Of a stretch of 64,000 nucleotides of DNA, positions 1 to 11,981 are shown in pieces (within the stretch, counting starts at the first letter, position 1; every line of letters begins with the position of its first letter). The position numbers and the translations under genes are program-made. Source of the DNA: Rhizopus sp. PT2906 (taxonomy: Eukaryota; Mucoromycota; Mucoromycetes; Mucorales; Rhizopodaceae); the NCBI GenBank assembly GCA_025529335.1, contig JAMYHX010000171.1, positions 1-64,000 of the forward strand, given 5' to 3'. The notes below the pieces were generated by a model that had not been told where the DNA came from, made no database searches, and saw only the letters and a list, made by a program, of their open reading frames with translations.

Positions 1-3000
1 TAAAGAAGTAATGTTTTATATTCAAAGAAGAGATTCTGTTTAATTTGACTTATCACTAAAAGTGTGCACATGTAATCTTATAATGTATGAATTCACTCTA
101 TTCATACTGATTACAGTCGCTTATCTCAATGTCAGTCATAAGCAAACATTGTTCTATGACCATCTCCAGTATCTCCAGAGCTGCTACAGCACAAAGTGGC
201 ACTAATTGGCGCCTTATCTCGTGGGCATTTTGGCACTAAAAATGCCCTTAATTACGCCGGATTAGTGCCAAAGTAGGGTCATTGGCACTAATACCCTGGT
301 AGAGGCCCTAATAATTGTGTTCATCTAGTGCCCATCTCGCCCATTATATTAGTACCGCTCTAGTATCATTCTAGTGTCATTCTAGTGCATCAGTGGCTAA
401 GTTCGATTATGACTTCTCCTTTACGGGTTATTACATTAATTAAATGAACGATTAAATAAAATAGAATAATAAAATCAATTTATTTATTAAAATATTTAAC
501 GCATTGATTGCATTTAGAACTGGATAATGTATAATACTTACTTGTAAATAATTGTTGATAACTTTCTTGAATAAAGTAATAGCTTATCTTTATAAAGAAG
601 CAATGATAGTAAATGAAAGCCAATATATAACTGCAATATGACTGACAAGAAGCTTAGTTGAAAAGAGGAAGTACGTTGTTATGAGTACACAAGGGTAGCT
701 TTTGTTGTAATCAACAATAAAATTAGCACATCAAAGAATAAATCCACTAGTTAGATCCTTGACGATCGTCCCTTTGAAAATATTATGTTATTAAAAATGA
801 ATTAGAATCATAATCAACCACAGGTAAATTCATCAAGCATGTAGATACAAGTTATGTAGTAGACTTTCAAATCATTGACTATAACTACCCTTATTCTAAA
901 CACCCTTTGAACGAGAGCTTTATATTACCGAATAAAAGAGTCCTAAAAGTATTGACCTGTCTTTTTGATAATATAAAACAGTTTTAAAGAAGGTATGTGA
1001 GTAGTGCTGTTTACAGGGCCTACTTTCTAAAAACAAGTAAAGGTAAACAAGATATTAGCAGAAATATTAAAAAGAATATCTTGGCTTACTTTTTTGCTCT
1101 TTTTCTTCAGTTCATCACAAAGCAGTAGTAAAGAATGACTGTAATGAAGATATTGTTTAAAATAAAAAGAGAGGGAACGAAGAGAAAAACAAGCGTGGTG
1201 TGAGGATATTATTACTTCCAAGCTTGCTTTCGACCAGCCAAAAGCTCAAAAAATACACTGACTGTTAATATAGTTTCGCTTCTTTACAGCCTGAATATTG
1301 TCATGAAATACATGTAAAGAACAAATAAAATAGAAAGTTTCACTCATAATGTGTATTTTGATAAAACAAAAGGTGAAAAAAGAAAGAGAAGAAGAAAAAA
1401 AGGTTTGCAAAGGTAGAAGACTCTCTGGCTTATATAACGATCTTTGTAGCAATTAAGCTACTCCATTCCCTTTCGCTCCTTTCTCTCCTTTCCTTTAAAT
1501 ATAATTATAACCCATATGCTTTTTTTAACTATACAACTATTCCTTCCTTTATTTATTATGAATACTATATATAAAATAAAATACTATGCCTAATTCATGA
1601 TCTACAACATACAATGGCTTATAAAAGTATAATTATCGATCGTTGCCATATTCTATCTATTGTTGTGGTAACTCATTATGTGATAGTTAGTTGTCATCGT
1701 TGACCTTGTATCCAAAGTATTAGTACTCGTTGTTGTAGATGTTATTTTCCGGTTGATCGTAAAGTGTCTATTAAAAGGAAGTATAAGTAACTTTTATCTT
1801 TAGCAATCATAAAAGAATAGTTGATTTCACTCTCTTACATTGCATCTAATTCTATGTAACATCTTTTTATCCCAAAAGAAAAAAGACATCTTGTTGAGCT
1901 GTTTATAATAATAAACTATCCAAGTCTAAGGTAAAAACAAAGTAATAAGCGATACTCCATGATAACAAGTCGATAAAGTAATTGTAATGGTGAATGAATG
2001 TTGAATACTGATTACTTTACTGTGTGAATATACTGACATCTACGAAGGAATAGTGTTAGAAACCTGCTTATTACTATAATTTGCTTATTTATATTTACAC
2101 TTTTATCATATCTGTGTTCTTTCTTTATTGTAAGCGTTGACTTGGTCATTCATTGTTGTTACAGTGACAGATTCCTCATTGTGTGTAATAAAGTAATTGA
2201 TTGTGTTGTTTAGTTGGTTATTTTGTCATTAGTGCGTGTTTAATAGAAAAGAAATGATAAAAAGAAATATAAATCAGGAGGTTCTCTTACTTTCCCTTTT
2301 TTTTATTTCTTTTTCACTTTTAACTGCTAAAAGGAATGTAAAGTGTATTCGTTACAAAAGTACGTGTTTCTTGAAGGTAACAATTGCTTATACAGTCTAT
2401 TATATTGTATAAATATCTGATATATTTTTTATAGAGAGCGATGACGCGTTTGCCTCCTTACTACTTGCTCATTACGACATCAACTGACGACTGACTCAAT
2501 GCAACATAAAGTAGATTACTCTTTATATCTTGTACCTCTGCAGCTGGTTTTTACTCTTATATTTGTAATATTTAGACGTAAGTAAGCTTGGAAAATGAAA
2601 ACAGTACTTTAACTAGTTGAATAATAGCGATATTCAAATTGTTTCATCACGTAAGTAAAGATATGAATGATTTTATACAAGTGATTGATGAAATATTAAT
2701 ACTTTTACTTGCAAGCTAGCGATATATCAACATTTATGACAACAATTTCAGCTATCAACATTAATAGACATGCAAGTACATAAAAATACAGCTATTTGGG
2801 TTAGTTAAAGCAACAAATAGTAAAATAATAGCAGCTAATGTAGTATTCTATAGGTTAACGGGTGCTGAATATTGGAAATAGAAAAACGATAGCATTGTGG
2901 ATTATTCAACTGGGGTAGATATGGAAATGGGTTATACGACATGAAAAAGGAATAACAACGTAAGTAAACACTGTGAATTGATGGAAATATACAAGTAGAA

Positions 3001-3490
3001 TACAAGACTGATATGGATAATGTGAACAGCGTTAACTATAAAGAAAGACAGTATTGAGCATGATATTTACAAAGAGAGAGATTGATACAGATGGAATAGC
3101 GGTAGATGATAAGTGAAAAGGGCTTGTGATAACAGAAAAAAGGATGCACAGTGGAGAAATGCATGCAAATATAGGGATACAATATGATAACAACGCCGTA
3201 GTCATTGCGATGTATCAGTAGATAGAATATGAAGAGTACACAAAACATATGGAGTTGATAGAAGCAATGTACAGGATAAATTGTAGTGGATAAGCGTGGC
3301 AAATAATGAAATGTTTGAACCATCCAATATTTTGCTATGGATATTGTTATTAAAGGATTATTGGTATATGTACAGCTACTATATAGCAAGGAGAATAAAT
3401 GTATATGCATCATGATAGAGCAAAACTATTTTTTTGACAGGATACCCTTCAAATCGACCATGACGAAAAAGGAAAAAGAAATGTTGAATT
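1..3490. other. AT-rich gene-poor stretch, no supported gene
   Basis: No reading frame in this stretch shows a recognisable domain. The longest, on the minus strand at 3036-3413, has a Tyr/His/Phe-rich low-complexity composition typical of chance translation of AT-rich DNA. The only structure seen is the GGCACTAA-type inverted-repeat cluster near 199-292, described separately. TA-rich and A/T homopolymer tracts are common. Confidence 0.7.
199..292. repeat. Cluster of GGCACTAA/TTAGTGCC inverted repeats
   Basis: The octamer GGCACTAA or its complement recurs several times. An 11-base arm at 261-271 (ATTAGTGCCAA) is matched perfectly in inverted orientation at 282-292, with a 10-base spacer. Further copies lie at 199-206 and 233-240. 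The downstream sequence to about 395 continues with short TCATTCTAGTG-like direct repeats. The same motif reappears as a perfect palindrome at 3498-3515, next to the LINE remnant, so it may belong to a mobile element or its target. No coding capacity is visible. Confidence 0.6.
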
Positions 3491-3497
3491 TGAAAAT

Positions 3498-3515
3498 GGC
3501 ACTAATATTAGTGCC
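3498..3515. repeat. Perfect 18-base palindrome GGCACTAATATTAGTGCC
   Basis: All 18 bases are self-complementary. It lies about 100 bases before the first recognisable reverse transcriptase residues and shares its arms with the repeat cluster at 199-292. It could be a transposon end, a target motif or a protein-binding palindrome. The sequence alone does not decide. Confidence 0.6.
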
Positions 3516-3599
3516 ATGCCCTAATTTAAGTGCCAGCTTGTGTCGAAGCGATATACGCCTCGGCTTCCCGGCATTTCCGTTGGATACTTTAATGTCGTT

Positions 3600-4850
3600 T
3601 TTCTTTGGCATGAAAATTCATATTGAAATCAATGACCCCTATCTCTCAGCTACGTGGATTACATCAGGGTGATCCACTCCCACTATTGGTGTTTAATTTG
3701 GCCTTCAAACCACTCCTTTGTACAATCCTAGCCAACAACCAGCTTCGAGACGCACCCTTACACTCAGTTCCAGTCCTACATAATAACAAGCAAAGACCCT
3801 GCTTTGTCCCCCTGGGTCCACCTTCGTCTGAGACTACTAGTCTCGCCTCTATCAAAGTTGTAAGTTATGCCGATGATCTGGAGGTGTTTCTCTTTCATCC
3901 GTCTGAATGGCCATACCTCCTCGATCTTCTCTCAATATATGGTTATTCATCTAAGGCCAAGGTCAACCTCATTAAAACAGTCATCATGTCTATCTCTGGA
4001 AGAAATCAACCCTGAATGGATCTCTACTGCCCAACGCCACCATTTGGAATGGCATGATTCTACCAGTAATAATGCTATGTGATACCTGGGGTACCCGCTC
4101 TATTCTTCTCAGTATCAGCTGGACGCCCATTTGGCTATGGTGAAATTGAAAATAATTCAGCATAGTCATCTGCTAAAGGATTGACATCTATCCATCCGAA
4201 GCGCAAGTCTAGTCGCAAACTTCCTGCTACTTAGCCAACCGTAGCATCCCCTATGAGTCATTCCAGTACCTGGACAGTGGCTTAGTAACATTCAAACAGT
4301 CGCTCGCGAGCTCCTGCTGCCTTTTTGGCCAACCCGTCCTGGTCTACACTTTGTCACCCGAAGAAGTATGGTGGAGTTGGCCAAGTAGATATACACCATC
4401 AAAGCCATGTTCTTCATTGAGACTACCTACACGCCTTCTACGTCCTCGCAAACCTGCTGACTTTCTCACATCATTTCTTTACCAATGCCTACAATATTAC
4501 ACAGGTAATCCTTTCCTGTTGCTATGGATACTGCTTCCTTATCAATATAGCCCTCTACTTCACTCTCTCACGAAATTCCAACAGCTGACCTCTTTATTAC
4601 TGAAGCTTCCTCGATTGCAGCCTCACAGCTCCTGGTCACCTTGTTTAATGGCCGACTTGCCACTCTCTGGTATACTGCAAGTTTCTGGACCTGTGAAGAA
4701 CCTCATCCTCCCTGAGGTTAATAAAATCCCTCTTCGCTACCTTGTATGCGATGTTTTGGTGTGGGGTTCTATCTCTAACGTATTCCTGTCTCCGCCTTGG
4801 GCGACTTGCAATTGCTTAACACGTTGATTCCTGTGATCTGCAACACACAT
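3600..4850 (+). pseudogene. LINE-type reverse transcriptase remnant
   Basis: The frame at 3623-4015 encodes the hallmark LINE reverse transcriptase blocks: a GLHQGDPL segment (normally followed by SPLLFN, here PLLVFN) and, about 75 residues on, the catalytic YADD box followed by LEVF. From about 4017 the reading continues in other frames, with YLGYPLYSS and then segments resembling the thumb region (SIRSASLVANFLLLSQP, TPVP-like, W-LS). It is therefore broken by several frameshifts and stops. Endonuclease and 5' parts are not seen. This is a dead, 5'-truncated non-LTR retrotransposon fragment. Confidence 0.8.
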
Positions 4851-5072
4851 GAAGAACTCTCAGCTACTGGCTCCTCCGATCTTGCCCACCCATCAGTCCC
4901 TGTGACATCCTGGTTGCCTGTGAGGTACTAGTTGTATTTTATAGCTGTTGTTGTTAGTACTCGCAAAAGATGTAAGAACAAAAGTAAACAGTAGTTTCCC
5001 TAGGAAAGGGTGTGTATTGTTCTAAAACTAAGCTCTCAGACATGTTTACTATTCTTTAATGAAGGGGAGTAA

Positions 5073-5405
5073 GTGGAAGAATTAATGATCACAATATTAA
5101 AGAATAAAAGGTCACTCCAAGAATTTAAAGTTCAGAAAGGGGGCAAAATAAGGGCATACCACATAGAGAGGTGCGAAATTAAAAGATATTCGCAGTCACT
5201 TTTTGTAAAAAGCTTTACAAACATATGGAAACCTTTTCATCCTTTCCCCAAAAAAATGAGTAACAGCTTTCATGATTTGTATATTCAAAGATTCCTCCCC
5301 AACTATTCTGAATCAGAAGTGAAGCTTACATTCAACGATGAGCAGCAATGGTTTACAAATACTTCAAGTCGTCATGAAATAAGTCTCGTAAAGCTTATAA
5401 GCTAA
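5073..5405 (+). pseudogene. ORF of unknown origin, possibly 5' part of the MULE relic
   Basis: An open frame of 110 residues, rich in Lys and Phe, with no domain I recognise. It lies just upstream of the MULE transposase core and in the same orientation. The intervening DNA (5406-5972) contains broken frames with fragments such as RHVKERLEELAALQN. It may be the amino-terminal part of the same decayed element. Nothing supports a live gene. Confidence 0.3.
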
Positions 5406-5449
5406 ATGTACCTTTTTATGCACATAAGGACGATGCAATTATTACCCAG

Positions 5450-6980
5450 ACACGTCAAAGAACGTCTAGAAGAATTGGCTGCCCTGCAAAACTTAAAAAA
5501 TTACAATGAATGATGGCTCTGTTTCTGTGACAGTTCACTGGCAACAGCCTGATCACTAACCATTCGATATCGAAGATATTACTTCTTTACATTTCCCAAA
5601 GTTGAAGTAATGGATCGGAAACACGTAAATGACTGTATGGATTAGATGGTCATCAAAAGCCTGTTTAGAATGAATGAAGATAATCCCAATGAGATCATTT
5701 CTGCTCCCGGATTTGGTTTTTCTGCATCCTTATTAATATCATATCATGGTGTCCAAAATATCATTTAGTCTCACATGACAAAATTGTCGACTAAGCATCC
5801 CATTGATAAAATAAGTGTAGAGAAATGTATCGATTATTTGAAGGAGAAAAACTATACTACTTTATTTAGAGCTCATGATGATGATTCATTCTTTGTTTCA
5901 TGGTTTTTACCATAACAAAAAGTAAGCTGAATACACTTTTAAGCGCATATGAATTGATATTAATTACATGCTTTGTTTCCTGTTCAGTTATTAGAAGAAT
6001 CAGAAGAATGGTGTATTGATTCTACACACAAAACGTGTAAATTGTTTAACAATCCTTCTAAGAGTTGCTTTCTATTTTCCATTATTGTTAGAAGCTCTAT
6101 TACGAATAAAGGTGCCCCGGTTTGCTTCTTCATTACTGATCGCGAGATTATCCCTACAGTATACCAATGGCTCACCTGGCTTCAGTCGCAATACAATTTG
6201 AATGTCAAAAGGGTAATGATAGATTGTAGTGCAACTGAGGTTTCAGCTATTAAAGAAGCTTTAGAGAGTGTTGGCATTGTGTTATGTCACTGGCATATCA
6301 AGCACGCCTGGGAGTTGAATATTAAGAAACACATCAAAATCACTGGTTCCACTACGGAAATCAGGAGGATTCAAGATGATGTACGTTTAAGCATGAGTAA
6401 AATGATGTTCTCAAATATCGAAGAATTTGATCAAGCTGTCGAACAATTCCAAGGTAACTTTAAGGACTATCAGATATTTCTATCTTGATTTAACGATATG
6501 TGGTTACCTAAGAAGGAGCTATGGTGTAAAGCTTGGCGTTTATCTGCCAGTTTCCACACTAATAATTTAATAAAATCATATCGCAACCTATTGAGTGTTT
6601 CTATTTGGGCTCATCTCGTTCTGCCCGTGTTGATAAGTTGTTTTACCTTTTGTCTCAAGTTGTTATTGGTGATTACTATCAAGGAGCCATTAAATGCAAA
6701 TTCGGATTTCACGCTGTAAAATTGACTGTCATAGAGCAAAAGAAGAACTGTTGATATCCTTGATTATGACATTACTTGTGGTATGCTGGAGAAAATTGAA
6801 GATAATATGTTTCAGTGTAGATCTTTTACACATGATATATTACATTATGACATTGAAGTTCGAAACGGCTATCTTTATCGTTGCTTATGCCCTGCCTCCT
6901 CCAGCTTTGTAAACGTGTTCTCCTTGTCAATCATATATTTCAAGTACCTTTTACAGAATGTTCAAGGCTGAATGTAACTC
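5450..6980 (+). pseudogene. MULE-family transposase, decayed
   Basis: The best-preserved part (5973-6488) encodes a MULE transposase core. It shows a first aspartate in CIDSTHKT, a PVCFFITDRE segment, a second aspartate in VMIDCSATEVSAI about 55 residues later, and the diagnostic HWHIKHAW motif. Downstream sequence (6498-6980) continues the family in shifted frames, for example WLPKKELWCKAWRL. Stops and frameshifts separate the pieces, so the enzyme cannot be made. I did not find terminal inverted repeats. This is established family knowledge applied to visible motifs. Confidence 0.75.
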
Positions 6981-6989
6981 CTGTTAACG

Positions 6990-7826
6990 ATGAAAATGCC
7001 GTCTTTTCTAGTACGGTTGAAGAAGTGCCACACGCCATTTGATTATCATGAAAGCACGCTCGCTCGGACTATAGTCAAAGTCTATCTTAACACAGTTATG
7101 AAGCATTTAAAAGAGATGGATTATGGTTTTTATTCCAAGGCTCATAAACCTTTATTCACCAGCGTTCACAAGTGCAGCAGACGCTGCTGGGCCATGGAAC
7201 AGAAAGATTGGACAATAGACCAGTGGAAAAATATGATCTGGTCGGATGAATCTCAGTTCACTGCGATGGAGAATGATGGCTTTGGGAAAGCCATTAAGAA
7301 GGAAAGAGAGCGCTTCCAAGAGCACTATATCATGTCAACCCTGATGTTTGGCAAGGGTTTGGTGATGGTTTGGGGCTGCGTCTGGTCTAGCGGCTGGTCC
7401 TTTGGGTGACTTTGAGAGGCTCCATCGAACAGGAAGCATATATCAAGTGCCTAGAAGACCATTTCCCTTCTTGGTCTGAAAGCTTGAAAGAGGAAGAGAA
7501 GAGAGACTTTATATTTCAAAAAGATGACATTACATGCCATAGTGGTAAACTAGCCAAGTGATACAAACAAAGACATCAAATCAAAGGCTTTGAAAACTGA
7601 CCAAGTCAAAGTCTTGATTTGAACCCGATAGAGAATTTTTGGTGGGCTATCGAGTGATGTGTTCGCAAGAGAAGACAGCAGATGCACAATGTAGAGCAGC
7701 TTGAGAATATCCTTCACGATGAGTGGAAAATGTTGCCACTTGAACTGGCAGAGAAGCTTGTTGCAAGTATGACCTCCAGATGTCAAGCAGTTATTGATGT
7801 TAAAGAAAGGCATATAAGCTATTAAG
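6990..7826 (+). pseudogene. Tc1/mariner-type transposase, decayed
   Basis: The frame at 6990-7409 contains W-x-NMIWSDESQF, the second-aspartate motif of Tc1 transposases, followed by VMVWGC. After a frameshift near 7405 the rest reads on with a degenerate HSGK segment near 7540, then SLDLNPIENFWWAIE near 7610-7655 (the D-P-N-P-I-E catalytic block) and a helical tail ending near 7824. In-frame stops after FEN and after WAIE confirm a dead copy. The amino-terminal DNA-binding part is incomplete. It lies directly behind the MULE relic, so one element may have inserted near the other. Confidence 0.8.
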
Positions 7827-7829
7827 TAA

Positions 7830-10440
7830 AAGCTATATTTTAATTATATATATTTCAAATGTCTAACATTTTATTACAAACACCCTGAAGCCCTCCTCTT
7901 CATTTGTGTTTGCAGTCATGAAGTTGAACTTGGGAAAAATTTAAGCTGATTTTTTCGCAATCATTTATTGGAGGAGAGTGTAGACGTATACACATAAACA
8001 AATACTTGACTCCTGAATCGCTTTTTTTTCTCAAAGTCAAATATCTATTTAAAAGTGGTGAGTCATCAATCTACATTCTCTTATTTCCCTGCTCTCTGGG
8101 CTCTCCCAGTCGATCATTACTTGGCATGCCGTGAAGTAAGCAAGTGGTCATTCAATGACTATCTTTCTGCTCGCCCTCTTACGTTCCTTAATCAAAGGCT
8201 ATTCAAAACTATGAAAGAAGAATATGCCTTTTCTTTATACCAAGTCATGCGCTGTTCACTCATTCCAGCTTCATTGAAATCACAGGTTGGTCGCTATATA
8301 GACCAAATCAAGATAAGTCTTAGCTTTAATAGTTTTACACTGTCTCTAAATTGTTCTATCAGTACATTCATTTTTCTGAGCCGTCCTTAAAGCGACCGCA
8401 ATCCTCCACTTTTACTCCTTTAACCACAAATTCTATGAAAAAATTTAAGCTTACGGTACGCAAATACTACTGATTCTTTCTTTGCAAACAAATCCTTAAC
8501 CACCTTTTTCCCCTTTTATTAGCTCCTTTTCCAACCCTTCAACAGTCCCATCGCACTCATTAACCGTAAGTTATAAACATTTTCTTCAGACATTCAGTGA
8601 TAAACTAATACTGCGCTATTTTATTTAAGGTGAGCACTACGCGCACGAGGAAATCCATGAGAAGATTAATGCTACGGGCGCTACTTATGCTGTCACTATA
8701 CATCTTCACACTACCAAAGTGGCTACCTAACCTGAGGTTGTCCAGTAGTATATTCTTTAATGTAATTACACGCGATTGATCTTGATTCTTTGTTGATGGA
8801 ACTGACAACATAAAATTAAAATAAAATGTTTATTTATCTCCTTCTTTAAAAGAAACAAGCCAAGATGGCAACTTTATAAAGTCGTGTGTTTAGCGTGGTG
8901 CCACACATTCAAATGCTTTGTTGACGACATCATAGGCTATTATCTCCATCTCGTGGAGTTCCTAGTGTGCGTAGTGTTGTTCTTATTTAATTATACATTA
9001 CTTGCATACGACACAAGAAATAAATTTCTATCCCATTTTGTTCATCATATCCCATATCAAATACAAGTAGATACTTCAAACCTTCGACTTCCAGTATACC
9101 TTGAAGTCCAATGTGACTATGTCATTTCTTATCTATGAGATAACCAGCTTGTTCAAGTAATACAAATTACGCTCATTTGGAAAACTAAAGACTATGCACG
9201 ATGTCTGAACTTTATACAGCATCTACCACAGTATTCATCAATGTATATGTTACTTGTTTCGGTTAAACGGTTAGACTATTACTAACAAAGCTTGTTAGAG
9301 TGTTTGCTCAATATAAAAACATAAATAACATGACTTTTTGGCACTTTAGAAAGCTTATGTATCTTTATAGTTCGCTTTGGGGTAACTGATAACTGGAGAT
9401 GGACACTTCAAGCGTGCTAAGCAGCAAGGTCAAGAAGATTTACTTACATGATAAGCTCGATTTATATTACAAAAGTGGATACTAAGACTATGATAGAAAC
9501 AGTTTATCAGCGAGTAGCAGTGGATAAACAATATGTTGGATCTTTTAAAGAAGATACCGAGAGAGATCAAAAATGTGAAGAAGAAGCCAGGATCTTTCAA
9601 TTTTAGCACTAAATGACAATGGTAGCAACAATTGCCTTACGGATTACTCTCTTTGCATAGCAAGGTCAAGCAAATCACAAAGTTCAGTAGCAGATCAAAG
9701 GAAAAAGGATGAAGAGAAAGTCGAACACGGCATGAAGACAGGGCTGAGTGCCTTTGTATACTTTAAGTTTTCACTATATGACTTATAAACATTCAGTAGA
9801 AAGCACTGGCTTCTCACCCTTGAGCTAAATTACATGAATTCGTTTCTGTAGAAGTCTGTTGAAACACATATTGTGTCGTACTACTTGAATAATGACGTCT
9901 TATTCAGTAATGACTTTCATTCTTGGTGTTCTTTATATGTACTAATGCTGTGATCCCATCCTAAAAAAACTACTACTGCCTTCCAGACACAATTCGTGGA
10001 TCCTATTATGCTGTGGAAGGTTTGCTAACTCTGTGTTTATAAGATGTGTGTATCCACTACGTAAGTTGCATAGGATACATGGTACAGAAAATAGATTTGC
10101 ATAAAATGTACTAGTTTAGGTTAAACAAATCTAGACTCATTTTATTTTACAAACAAAAAGAAAAAGAGAAAGAGGGGGATGGTTAGCAACGGATACTAGC
10201 CAAATAAGGAGTTCCTTCTAGTAAAATGTAGGTTTTACACAACGTCTGGGTCAAGAACGGCAATATCTTCACATGCAGTCTTTTGTTAGCATTTGTATTA
10301 CAACAAAAATTTTATGTTTATTTAGGGTCTTTTTTGCTTTAAAAAGTAGTATTTGCCTCAAATAGTTAAAAGAGGAGATATGAATGCGCGCCGTAGCTTT
10401 TATTATTCCTATTGGCTGGTTTTAATGTTACGTTTATATA
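7830..10440. other. Gene-poor stretch with unassigned broken ORFs
   Basis: Small frames at 8055-8390 (plus), 8605-8811 (minus) and 8884-9138 (plus) have no recognisable motif, no convincing splice partners and AT-driven composition. A frame beginning near 9399 (MDTSSVLSSKVKKIYL..) runs only about 25 codons before a stop. This looks like more decayed repeat DNA, but I cannot assign a family. Confidence 0.5.
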
Positions 10441-10473
10441 GCAAACCTAATGAATTTATTATATACAAAAATT

Positions 10474-11225
10474 TCAATAATAGTTTAAGGGTTTTTCATA
10501 ATAGTTTATAAATGGAAGAATCGGTTTAGGCATAGAAGGAAAGTTAGATTCAGATGGAACAGATGGTGAGTTGGTTGCACTGCTGCTGTTACTATGGATA
10601 CTATAGTTGTTACTTTGACTACTACTGTTACTATGAATACTGTTTGTTGTACTTGAACAATGTAATACGTCCAAATTAGTATTTATATTCATTTGTGTAT
10701 CTGTATGATCGTGGAGAAAGGGTTGATAATGTCTTAATTGGTGCCTGATTGCTTGATTTTCTGCTTGTAAATCCTGTAAAAGGAAAAAATTATGTTAGAC
10801 CAGACGGATGCAACCCTAAACATGAACTTGCCAAAATATGTTCCAATGCCAGCTTCAGAACATTGGCCTTGTTTGGCTTCTGGCCAGGAGCACATGCATT
10901 TGGGATCACTTTGGATAACTCCCAAATGGTGTTATTCATATAATTTCTTCTACGTCTTTCGATATAATTATGATTCTCTCTACGTTTCTGTATTCTCTCA
11001 ATCACTGTCTTGCTGTCCAGGTTTTTTCTGAGTGTAGACGTTTAGTCTCAGGTGAGATTCAGTCTACGATATATACCTGTTCAGGATATTGACACCATTG
11101 ACCTTATAAGCTGTCGTCAGTCGCTTTGGTTCCTTCTTCTTTTGTATTTCAGGTGTAAGATTCATAAATAACGAATTCTGTTCCGTCAAGTGACTTTTAC
11201 TTTCCATCAGTTGGTAATTATCCAT
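10474..11225 (-). CDS. bHLH transcription factor
   Basis: Three exons (11225-11077, 11027-10832, 10773-10474) give about 214 residues. The bHLH domain spans roughly residues 60-110. The basic region RRENHNYIERRRR has the E-box-contacting H, E and R pattern. A loop with Pro/Gly follows, then helix 2 (KANVLKLALEHIL), which runs straight into DLQAENQAIRHQL, a short zipper-like extension. The tail is Ser/Asn-rich. The family binds CACGTG-like E-boxes as dimers. The second intron (58 bases) starts with GC, as GCAAGT, rather than GT: only this junction restores the reading frame and helix. The start is the first ATG in frame. The target pathway is unknown; SREBP/MITF-type subgroups are possible. 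Confidence 0.85.
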
Positions 11226-11468
11226 TGTACGCCAAATCATTTCTACAAAGAAGAAGAAGAAAAAAAGAAAGAAAAGAAATAGACTATGCCCTTTTTATTT
11301 CTAAAATGTTCTCTCTTGTTTGTATAACCCAGTTATGTTTAACCCAATATATTAGATGCATCAACATCAAAGATACTCGTGGGCCCTTGTTTGGATCTAA
11401 CACGATCATCCCTGATTACCCTATTTGAATTGTTTTAAGCATGTAGTTACACATTAGTATGTATTCTG

Positions 11469-11865
11469 TTACCTATTATCTACACGAATATCTTCCGTTT
11501 CGATACCCAATGTGGCCTCAGGTGTGACAGCATCTAGTACATAATGGTTGTCACAGTGTGGGCAGTATTCATCTTCATCTTCATAATCACTTTTATAAAA
11601 CATCATCAACATGCTGTAAATGTCATTAATGTATAAACTACTTACGTCATATCTTTACGAAAAGCCTTCTTACACTTTTTACAAGCAAATACCATTTCGT
11701 TTGTTTTTCTCAAGGGATGATCTGAAACTGCAGCATGACATTCGGCACAGTCAAACCATTTTTTACAACAAGGTGCTCGAATAGAAACCTAATAGATCAG
11801 TCAGTCTTGTTCATCTTGACTCTTGCAAGTCTTTTTACTTGAGCATTAAGAATATGTTTACACAT
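11469..11865 (-). CDS. HOT13: CHY zinc-finger protein (Hot13-like)
   Basis: Three exons (11865-11839, 11788-11646, 11589-11469) give about 96 residues. The protein opens with MCKHILNAQVSIRAPCC and continues KKWFDCAECH, SDHPL, MVFACKKCKK, then EYCPHCDNHYV. This is the ordered Cys/His series of a single CHY zinc finger, with no RING domain attached. Short stand-alone CHY proteins include yeast Hot13, which acts in the mitochondrial intermembrane space to help oxidise small Tim proteins by stripping zinc. The 27-base first exon carries just nine codons. The last intron's acceptor is ambiguous; I chose 11590 because it gives a 56-base intron rather than a 32-base one. Confidence 0.85.
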
Positions 11866-11981
11866 GATGAAAATAATGAAGGGGGAGAGGAGGGGTATAT
11901 ATATTCAGTTCAAAAAAAAGGAAGAGGACGTTGTCAAAAAAAGGAAAAACGTGGAAATATAAATTCAGCATCCGCTTTCTT

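Noticed and set aside
3036..3413. 125-codon open frame on the minus strand
   Set aside because: Low-complexity Tyr/His/Phe-rich translation of AT-rich DNA; no motif, no splice partners.
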